Below the pieces are notes generated by a model. That model was not told the DNA's origin. It was given only the letters and a program-made list of their open reading frames with translations, and searched no databases. Source: Lentisphaeria bacterium (GTDB taxonomy: Bacteria; Verrucomicrobiota; Lentisphaeria; Oligosphaerales; Oligosphaeraceae). From it: a DNA stretch of 6,417 nt. The translations under genes and the position numbers were made by a program. Below, in pieces: positions 1 to 4,727 of this stretch. The stretch's first letter is position 1. Each line of letters opens with the position of its first letter. The stretch covers positions 1 to 6,417 of the forward strand of contig JAEEXV010000388.1 in the NCBI GenBank assembly GCA_016287975.1. Reading direction: 5' to 3'.

Positions 1-202
1 CCTCGGGAAGGAAGACGGCGCCCGCGGCGGTCAGCCGCACGGATCGGCTGGTGCGCTCGAAGAGGCGCGCGCCGACCTCCTCCTCCAGTTTGCGGATAGC
101 GGCGGAAAGCGGCGCCTCCGTGATGTGCAGCCGCGCCGCCGCTCTCCGAAAGTGCAGTTCACGGGCGACCGCCGCAAAGTAACGCATCGCGGTGAGTTCC
201 AT
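1..202 (-). CDS. LysR-family transcriptional regulator, N-terminal part (cut by window edge)
   Basis: Reading the minus strand from the ATG at 202-200 gives 67 residues with no stop before the edge. They start MELTAMRYFAAVARELHF and include the typical LysR helix-turn-helix: AAARLHITEAPLSAAIRKLE at about residues 20-39, then EEVGARLFERTSRSVRLTAAG. In LysR-family proteins this segment is the winged-helix DNA-binding domain, followed by a substrate-binding co-inducer domain that lies outside the window here. A GGAG about 8 bases before the ATG (minus strand) supports the start. The gene is divergent from the dehydratase/AtuA operon, with about 120 bp between the two starts. This is the classic layout for a LysR activator that controls its neighbouring catabolic operon and itself. 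The family call is very secure. The regulated target and the inducer are inference. Confidence 0.93.
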   Translation of the reverse strand, partial: MELTAMRYFAAVARELHFRRAAARLHITEAPLSAAIRKLEEEVGARLFERTSRSVRLTAAGAVFLPE

Positions 203-220
203 TGATTCTCCAGGGGGTTG

Positions 221-240
221 ATTGATTTTTAAATCGCAAT
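221..240. promoter_or_regulatory. Candidate LysR-type operator
   Basis: ATTGATTTTTAAATCGCAAT has inverted ends (ATTG...CAAT) and contains an inner inverted repeat GATTT-TT-AAATC at 224-235. LysR proteins usually bind interrupted palindromes of the T-N11-A type in the gap between the regulator and its target. The position, about 20 bp from the LysR start and about 85 bp from the operon start, fits. It is only one imperfect palindrome in AT-rich DNA, so this remains a candidate. Confidence 0.35.
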
Positions 241-309
241 AATAAATATATATCATATTGTGGAAAGTATCAAATCAGCGGCTACAGTAGAGATTGGAGC
301 GCGGGGGGC

Positions 310-315
310 AGGAGG
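310..315 (+). promoter_or_regulatory. Ribosome binding site that fixes the start of the alpha subunit
   Basis: AGGAGG lies 8 bases before the ATG at 324. An in-frame TTG at 294 would add ten residues (MERGGQEEVW), but this perfect Shine-Dalgarno sequence would then fall inside the gene, so the ATG at 324 is preferred. Confidence 0.75.
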
Positions 316-323
316 AAGTCTGG

Positions 324-1226
324 ATGCTGACGAAAGCGGTGATAACAGAGGCGATGTTCGGGGCGATGCGGCTGGCGGCGACGCGGATGCCGCCCGATGT
401 GCGTGCGGCGCTGGAGCGGGCGCGTGCGGAGGAGACGGAGGCGATGGCGCGGAAGCACCTGGAGGTCAGCCTGGCGAATGCGGACGCGGCGGAGCGGGGG
501 CGCGGGCTGGTCTGCGCGGACACGGGCTTTCCGCTGTTTTTCGTGCATGCTGGGGCGTCGGCGCAGGTGGAGGGGGGCTTCGGGGCGCTGTCGGAGTGCG
601 CGCGTGCGGCGACGGCGCGGGCGACGGCGGAGTGCCTGCTGCGTCCAACGATGGTGCATCCGCTGACGCGCCAGAATCCAGGCGACAACGTGGGGCCTGG
701 GATGCCGAAGGTGGAACTCTCCTTCGACCGGGAGGGCGACGGCCTCGACATCCTCGCCGCGCCCAAGGGCGGGGGCTCGGAGATCTTCGGCACCTTCTAT
801 CGGATGCTCTTCCCCGCCGACGGGCTGGCGGGCGTCAAGAAGTTCGCCATCGAGTGCATCAAGGACGCCTGCTACGCGGGCAAGGTCTGCCCGCCCGCCA
901 TCATCGGCATCGGGATCGGGGGGACGGCGGAGTTGTGCATGGAACTGGCGAAGCGCGCGGCTCTGCTGCGGCCCGTGGGTGCGCCGCATTCGGATCCTGA
1001 AGTGCGTCGGCTGGAGGGGGAACTGCTGGCTGCGTCGCGGCATCTGGGGCTGGGGCCGATGGGGGCGCGCGGCGTCAATGCGGTGCTGGCGGTGCATGCG
1101 GAGATCGCGGTCACGCACACGGCGGCGCTGCCAGTGGCGGTCAATGCGCAGTGCATGGTCGGGCGTCGGTGGCGGGCGCTGGTGGCGGGGGACGGCACGG
1201 TCGAATACACGGGAGAGTTGTCATGA
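324..1226 (+). CDS. Class I fumarase/L(+)-tartrate dehydratase-type hydro-lyase, alpha subunit
   Basis: The 300-residue protein matches the alpha (N-terminal) part of the iron-sulfur hydro-lyases that includes class I fumarase, TtdA of L(+)-tartrate dehydratase, and mesaconate or dimethylmalate hydro-lyases. Visible family motifs are CADTGFP (C64, D66), RQNPGDNVGPGMP (about 116-128), APKGGGSE (146-153), CPPAIIGIGIGGT (C189) and PVAVNAQC (C277). C64, C189 and C277 fit the three ligands of the catalytic [4Fe-4S] cluster, and H265 (THTAALP) sits near the expected active-site histidine. The usual glycine-rich GLGG.TT stretch reads GLGPMGARG at 242-250, so this is a divergent member. With the beta subunit it should add or remove water on a hydroxy-dicarboxylate in the cytoplasm. 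The substrate is unknown. The beta gene starts inside the stop codon (4-nt overlap, 1223-1226). Confidence 0.9.
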   Translation: MLTKAVITEAMFGAMRLAATRMPPDVRAALERARAEETEAMARKHLEVSLANADAAERGRGLVCADTGFPLFFVHAGASAQVEGGFGALSECARAATARATAECLLRPTMVHPLTRQNPGDNVGPGMPKVELSFDREGDGLDILAAPKGGGSEIFGTFYRMLFPADGLAGVKKFAIECIKDACYAGKVCPPAIIGIGIGGTAELCMELAKRAALLRPVGAPHSDPEVRRLEGELLAASRHLGLGPMGARGVNAVLAVHAEIAVTHTAALPVAVNAQCMVGRRWRALVAGDGTVEYTGELS

Positions 1227-1849
1227 GGGACTTGAAACTGCCGATGTCGGAGGCGGACGCGCGTTCGCTTGGGCTGGGTGAGATGGTGACGGTGAGCGGC
1301 CTGCTTTTCACGGGGCGGAGCCGTTTCCACATCCGCGCGGTCGAGGAGGGGCTTTTCCCGCCGCTGGACTACGCGCAGGTCAACTGCTTCTTCCACGTGG
1401 GGCCAGTGATGCGCCAGGAGGGGGACGGGGGCTGGTCGGTGGTCTCGTGCGAACCCACCAGCTCGATCCGCTTCGAGCGCTACGGCGCCGACGTGGTGCG
1501 CAAGTTCGGCCTGCGCACGCTGATCGGCAAGACGACCATGGGGCCGCGCACGGCGGCGGCGCTGCGCGAGGTCGGCGGGGTCTATCTGTCGAAGATCGGG
1601 CTGAGCGGCAATGCGCTGCGGGAGCAGGTGCGGCGGGTGCGCGAGGTGCATTTCCTGGAGGAACTCGGCAAGACGGAGTGCACGTGGGTCTACGAGGTCG
1701 AGCATTTCGGCCCCTTCTTCGTGGCGATCGACGCGACGGGGCGCAACTACTTCGAGGAACTCGCGCGGGAGGCCGACGCGCGCCTGCCCGAGGTCGAGGC
1801 GATGCTCGGCATCCCGTCGGGCTTCCAGTTCACCCAGGTCAATGGATAG
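1223..1849 (+). CDS. Class I fumarase/L(+)-tartrate dehydratase-type hydro-lyase, beta subunit
   Basis: The 208-residue protein matches the C-terminal fumarase (TtdB-like) subunit, which pairs with the alpha subunit to form the active site. Landmarks are the swivelling-domain start GEMVTVSGLLFTGR (19-32), FFHVGPVM (56-63), EPTSSIRF (77-84, equivalent to the GPTT..RM substrate loop), IGKTTMG (101-107, equivalent to KGGM) and YEVEHFGPFFVAID (157-170). The usual (A/G)RDAAH motif reads GRSRFH at 31-36: the arginine and histidine remain, but the aspartate is replaced by serine. Together with KTTM for KGGM this suggests a specificity different from fumarase or tartrate dehydratase. The start ATG overlaps the alpha stop by four bases, which suggests translational coupling. 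TAG at 1847-1849 ends the gene, 9 nt before the next start. Confidence 0.88.
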   Translation: MRDLKLPMSEADARSLGLGEMVTVSGLLFTGRSRFHIRAVEEGLFPPLDYAQVNCFFHVGPVMRQEGDGGWSVVSCEPTSSIRFERYGADVVRKFGLRTLIGKTTMGPRTAAALREVGGVYLSKIGLSGNALREQVRRVREVHFLEELGKTECTWVYEVEHFGPFFVAIDATGRNYFEELAREADARLPEVEAMLGIPSGFQFTQVNG

Positions 1850-1858
1850 GAGCGCGCG

Positions 1859-3220
1859 ATGAAACGGGTGCGGTATCTGTCGTTGTGCGGAATGCTGGGC
1901 TACGGCTATGCGCGCGAGAGCCTGGAGCGGGCGCTGGAGGGCGACCTCGACTTCATCGGGGTGGACGGCGGCTCCACCGACCCAGGGCCGTACTACCTGG
2001 GGAGCGGCAGGGGCTTTGTCAAGCGGCTGCAGGTGAAGCGCGATTTGTCGCTGGTGCTGCCCGCCGTGAAGGCGCGCGGGATTCCGCTGATCATCGGCAG
2101 CGCGGGCGGATCGGGCGCGCGGCCGCATGTGGAGAGCGTGCTGGAGATTCTGGAGGAACTCTGCCGCGAGCAGGGAATCACGCTGAAGACGGCGGTCGTC
2201 TGGGCGGATCTGACGCCAGAGTTCCTGCGGCGGGCGGCGGCGGGGCACCTCGCGCCGTGCGGCGGCGCGCCCGACTTCAACCCCGCGCTGCTGGACGGAC
2301 TGCGCCATCCAGTCGCGCAGTTTGGGACGGGGCCGCTCATCGCGGCGCTGGAGGGGCAGCCCGAGGTGGTGGTCGCGGGACGCTGCTGCGACACCTCGAT
2401 TTTCAGCGCGTGGCCCATCTGGAAGGGGCTGCCTGCGGGGCTGGCGCTGCACGCCGCGAAGATCGCGGAGTGCGGGGCGCTGTGCGCGCGGCCAGTGGGC
2501 GCGAATGATTCGCTGGTGGTGGAGCTGTGCGAGGATTCGTTCACGGTGGAGCCGCCGAATCCAGCGCGGGCGTGCACTCCCGATTCGGTGGCGGCGCACT
2601 CGCTCTACGAACAGCCCGCCCCCGACTGCTTCTACGAGCCAGAAGGGCGGGTCGTCCTGGACGGATGCCGCTTCGAGGCGCTGTCGGCGCGCAAGGTGCG
2701 GGTCACGGGCAGCCGTCTGGAGCCGTCGGCGCATCCGACGACCAAGCTGGAGGGCGCGGTGCGCCGCGGCTTTCGGTCGATCTCCCTGGCGGGGATCCGC
2801 GACCCCGCCGCCATCGCGCAGCTCGACGCCATCGAGGCGGGCGTGCGCCGCGCCGTCGCCGAGTCCGCGGACTTCGTGCGGCCAGGCGAATACACGCTGC
2901 GCTTCCTGCGCTACGGGGTCGATGCGGTGACGGGCGCCAACGAGGCGCGTGGGGCCTTGCCGCGCGAGGCGGCGCTGGTCATCGAGGCGGTCGCGCCGAC
3001 GCAGGAGCAGTCCGACGCGCTGGTCGCGCTGGCGCGCTCCAAGGCGCTGCACCAGGGGTTCCCTGGGCGTAAGGCGACCGCGGGCAACCTCGCCTTCCCC
3101 TTCTCGCCCTCGGACTTTTCGGGCGGCGAGGTCTACGAGTTCGCCCTCTACCACCTCACCGATCTGCCGCTCGACTTCCCCGCCGAGTGGCGCGTGCTGG
3201 GAGGCCACAGACAGCCATGA
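1859..3220 (+). CDS. Acyclic terpene utilisation AtuA-like (DUF1446) protein
   Basis: The 453-residue protein has the hallmarks of the AtuA/DUF1446 family: an N-terminal IGVDGGSTDPGPYYLGSG (33-50), IIGSAGGSGARPH (78-90), FGTGPLIAALEG (155-166), AGRCCDTSIFSAWP (173-186), SRLEPSAHPTTKLEGA (285-300) and NLAFPFSPSD (410-419). AtuA itself belongs to the acyclic terpene pathway of pseudomonads. Most homologues, including those paired with DUF4387 as here, have no proven reaction, so a citronellol/geraniol role should not be assumed. No signal peptide or membrane segment is seen, so it is probably cytoplasmic. AGGAG at 1848-1852, six bases before the ATG, supports the start. Its stop overlaps the next ATG by four bases. 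Sharing an operon with an iron-sulfur hydro-lyase suggests both act on successive intermediates of an organic-acid pathway. That is inference. Confidence 0.88.
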   Translation: MKRVRYLSLCGMLGYGYARESLERALEGDLDFIGVDGGSTDPGPYYLGSGRGFVKRLQVKRDLSLVLPAVKARGIPLIIGSAGGSGARPHVESVLEILEELCREQGITLKTAVVWADLTPEFLRRAAAGHLAPCGGAPDFNPALLDGLRHPVAQFGTGPLIAALEGQPEVVVAGRCCDTSIFSAWPIWKGLPAGLALHAAKIAECGALCARPVGANDSLVVELCEDSFTVEPPNPARACTPDSVAAHSLYEQPAPDCFYEPEGRVVLDGCRFEALSARKVRVTGSRLEPSAHPTTKLEGAVRRGFRSISLAGIRDPAAIAQLDAIEAGVRRAVAESADFVRPGEYTLRFLRYGVDAVTGANEARGALPREAALVIEAVAPTQEQSDALVALARSKALHQGFPGRKATAGNLAFPFSPSDFSGGEVYEFALYHLTDLPLDFPAEWRVLGGHRQP

Positions 3221-3519
3221 GACTCTATGACGCCGCAATGGTGTGCCGCAGCAAGAATGCGGGGCCGTTCCAGGTGACGATCGACCTGATGTTCGACGAC
3301 GAGGAGACCTACCGCCGCGTGCTCGCCTCGCCGCAGTTCACGGCGGAGAAGATCGCCGCGCTATACCATGCCGCGCCGTCGCAGGTGGCGGTCAAGCGCT
3401 TCGACCGCATCCGCACGGTCAAGGTCGTGCTGCCACGCGCCGCCGCCTCTGGCAGCCTCGGCGATACCGACGTCTATGGCAGCCAGCAGCACTTCCCACT
3501 CGGGGATGTCGAGGTGTAG
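3217..3519 (+). CDS. DUF4387 family protein
   Basis: This 100-residue protein is typical in size and motifs for DUF4387: an N-terminal RSKNAGPF (11-18), DLMFDDEETYRRV (23-35) and the C-terminal GDTDVYGSQQH (82-92). The family is small, soluble and commonly encoded directly after an AtuA/DUF1446 gene, as here, where the ATG overlaps the AtuA stop (ATGA at 3217-3220). Such constant pairing suggests the two form a complex or act as two parts of one enzyme. The reaction is unknown. An in-frame GTG at 3187 would add ten residues inside the AtuA gene and is less likely, because the ATG gives the standard family N-terminus. It is the last gene of the operon. No clear hairpin-plus-T terminator follows, and the repeat array begins 31 bases after the stop. 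Confidence 0.9.
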   Translation: MRLYDAAMVCRSKNAGPFQVTIDLMFDDEETYRRVLASPQFTAEKIAALYHAAPSQVAVKRFDRIRTVKVVLPRAAASGSLGDTDVYGSQQHFPLGDVEV

Positions 3520-3550
3520 GGGCGGCCGATGCGTGGCTGGACGGCAGGCG

Positions 3551-3735
3551 CGGGGACCCCAGACCCATCGGGGACCCCAGACCCCAGACCCATCAGGACC
3601 CCAGACTTCAGACCCCAGACCCAAGACCCCAGACCCAAGACCCCAGACCCATCATTCGGGGACCCCAGACTTCAGACCCATCGGGGACCCCAGACCCCAA
3701 ACTTCAGATCCATCGGGGACCCCAGACTTCAGACC
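3551..3735. repeat. Array of 7-base CCAGACC units with CATCGGGGACC linkers
   Basis: The 185 bp parse completely into an initial CGGGGACC, 17 heptamers and five linkers. The heptamers are CCAGACC and variants CCAGACT, TCAGACC, CAAGACC, CCAAACT and TCAGATC. The linkers are CATCGGGGACC three times, a 10-base form CATCAGGACC and a 15-base form CATCATTCGGGGACC. Heptamer blocks hold 1, 2, 7, 2, 3 and 2 units in order. CCAGACT is always followed by TCAGACC, so there is also a 14-base higher-order unit. All three forward frames are open, but only as Pro/Asp/Arg-rich low-complexity peptide, so coding is unlikely. It looks like a slippage-expanded intergenic satellite. Confidence 0.9.
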
Positions 3736-3996
3736 CCTGCATTGCCAGATTTCAGAAGTCGCTCTGCTCCCCGAAATGGCGGTTTTCCTGATAGGCTTGG
3801 GGAACAATGCGTGCCAAAAAACTTGCCGCAATTCGCAAAACCGCATTTTTCGGCTATCTTATCCTTTTACCGAACGCGCTGTTCCCCATGAGGGGCGGTT
3901 CCATCGCCATTTCGCCAAGGCGTCATCCAGATTGTCTGCTTCACGAGAGCTCATTGCCGACCCGCGTGGGGGAAAAGCGCGCTTGACGAAACTGGC
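3736..3996. other. Gene-free stretch, nothing firm
   Basis: About 260 bases after the heptamer array without a credible gene, RNA gene or terminator. It is locally less GC-rich (for example AAAAAACTTGCCGCAATTCG near 3816-3835). An 8-base inverted pair, GGGGAACA at 3799-3806 and TGTTCCCC at 3880-3887, could be chance. An open frame passes through it but shows no recognisable protein. Confidence 0.5.
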
Positions 3997-4112
3997 GTAG
4001 CCACGGCGTCCCGCCGTGGCAGGCGGGTGAGCCACACAGGGGTTGCGATCGGGCGGCGGAATCGTTCGTTGCGTCGCTCGTCGGGGCGACTACGGGGGGA
4101 CGCCGTGGCTAC
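3997..4112. repeat. REPIN/MITE-like palindromic element
   Basis: The 116-bp segment is bounded by a perfect 16-bp inverted repeat: GTAGCCACGGCGTCCC at 3997-4012 and GGGACGCCGTGGCTAC at 4097-4112. The left end also forms its own tight hairpin, GCCACGGCG (4000-4008), loop TCC, CGCCGTGGC (4012-4020). CGCCGTGGC therefore occurs twice (4012-4020, 4101-4109) against one complement, allowing two alternative folds. A further stem GTCGC/GCGAC lies at 4073-4077 and 4086-4090. No transposase is present, so if mobile it would depend on one elsewhere. A REPIN-like pair of palindromes is the best description. The family assignment is inference. Confidence 0.5.
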
Positions 4113-4131
4113 CATTTTCGGGGCGTTGATT

Positions 4132-4236
4132 CGGCAATTGCCGCCATTTTCATGCCCTCTTGAGGGACGGCGCCTTGCCGAAAACAGACGAAAGACAAAT
4201 GCTCCTTGAGGGAGGAGGTCAGGCGTCGGCTTTTTT
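4132..4236 (+). other. Cluster of small palindromes ending in a T run; possible weak terminator
   Basis: The segment contains a perfect 12-base palindrome CGGCAATTGCCG (4132-4143), a tight CCCTC-TT-GAGGG hairpin (4155-4166), and a nested fold in which GCCGA (4177-4181) pairs with TCGGC (4226-4230) around an inner CTCCT/AGGAG stem (4202-4206, 4213-4217). The outer stem is followed directly by TTTTTT at 4231-4236, like a weak intrinsic terminator or a structured leader. TTGAGGGA occurs twice. The outer stem is short with a large interior, so the terminator reading is tentative. Confidence 0.25.
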
Positions 4237-4282
4237 CGGGGGAGGGGTGTAAGAAGAGCTCCTCGGGGAGGCAGTAGGAGAT

Positions 4283-4308
4283 GTGCCGCCGACGGCGGCT
4301 TCGGGCAC
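4283..4308 (+). other. GC-rich hairpin upstream of the Sel1 gene
   Basis: GCCGCC (4285-4290), loop GAC, GGCGGC (4294-4299) form a strong stem. GTGCC (4283-4287) and GGCAC (4304-4308) offer an alternative outer pairing. It ends 17 bases before the AGGAG at 4326-4330, so it could lie in the leader of the Sel1 mRNA. A regulatory role is not shown. Confidence 0.3.
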
Positions 4309-4337
4309 GTGTTTTCAACCGACGTAGGAGCGCGGAT

Positions 4338-4727
4338 ATGTCATTTGGAAAGTGGATTGGCTTGCTGGGGAAGGCGTTGGTCTCAGTCTGCGTGGCCGCG
4401 GCGGTTTCGGTTGCGTTCTGCGACACCTATTATGATGTGCTTTCGCAGGCGGAAAAGACCATTGACTTGAAGTATCCCGCGCCCAGCATCGCCAATACGG
4501 CGGCCAAGCAGGATTTGATGGAGATTCACAAGTCCAGCGCTTCGGAGGCAGAGAAGATCCGCCTCATTCAGAAAAAGTTCCTGGGGGGGGATGCAGCCAG
4601 GGACCAAGGCGATTACGCCAGAGAACGCCGCCGAGGAGTTGCTGGCGCTCACGCGTCTGCGGTGGCAGGCGCATTCCATCGCCATCGCCTACATGGTCGA
4701 CAGCCAGGAGAAGATCATCCTGAATGA
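4338..4727 (+). CDS. Signal-peptide N-terminal part of the Sel1-repeat protein, frame broken at a G run
   Basis: The ATG at 4338 has AGGAG at 4326-4330, seven bases upstream. The protein starts MSFGKWIGLLGKALVSVCVA and continues AAVSVAFC then DTYYDV: a basic start, a hydrophobic core and a likely cleavage after C28, so it is exported. A lipoprotein is less likely because VAFC is a poor lipobox. A charged helical stretch follows (about 54-82). After F81-L82 the frame enters eight G (4583-4590) and then becomes Arg/Gly/Ala-rich out-of-frame sequence (GDAARDQGDYARERRRG), stopping at 4727. With one G fewer, residue 84 joins the long downstream frame at MQPGTKAITP, giving one protein of at least 693 residues. 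I therefore read 4338-6417 as one gene, currently out of frame. An ATG at 4281 is in frame but has no usable spacing to its GGAG. Confidence 0.7.
   Translation: MSFGKWIGLLGKALVSVCVAAAVSVAFCDTYYDVLSQAEKTIDLKYPAPSIANTAAKQDLMEIHKSSASEAEKIRLIQKKFLGGDAARDQGDYARERRRGVAGAHASAVAGAFHRHRLHGRQPGEDHPE
4583..4590 (+). repeat. Eight-G homopolymer run at the frame break
   Basis: A run of eight G lies inside the coding region of the exported protein. Seven or ten G would put the signal-peptide part in frame with the Sel1-repeat part; eight does not. Such runs are typical slippage sites in phase-variable surface genes and also common places for sequencing errors. Confidence 0.9.

Larger units (their letters stand above)
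203..323. promoter_or_regulatory. Divergent promoter region between the LysR gene and the dehydratase operon
   Basis: This 121-bp gap separates two divergent starts. It holds a sharply AT-rich core (about 218-275, with runs such as AATAAATATATATCATATTG at 241-260) inside GC-rich DNA, as expected for promoters. Several TTGATT-like and TATAAT-like words are present, but no single -35/-10 pair is convincing, so exact transcription starts are not assigned. Both promoters and the LysR binding site most likely lie here. Confidence 0.6.

Noticed and set aside
872..3238. A 788-codon open frame on the minus strand
   Set aside because: It lies opposite four recognisable genes. It is Arg/His/Pro/Ala-rich with no family motif, the usual artefact of codon bias in GC-rich DNA.
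3551..3735. CRISPR array
   Set aside because: The units are 7 and 11 bases, with no 25-35-base repeats, no unique spacers and no cas genes.
3799..3887. GGGGAACA/TGTTCCCC inverted pair as a terminator or mobile-element end
   Set aside because: Only eight bases, over 70 bases apart, with no T run or target duplication; could be chance.
3529..3891. Pro/Asp/Arg-rich frames through the heptamer array, which might be a repeat protein
   Set aside because: All three forward frames are open because the 7-base unit lacks stops in any frame. No consistent frame or ribosome site is favoured, and the linkers shift the frame.
4027..4209. A 60-codon frame (MSHTGVAIGRRNRSLRR...) between the repeats and the Sel1 gene
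   Set aside because: It begins within the palindromic element, uses a GTG without a good ribosome site and shows no recognisable motif.
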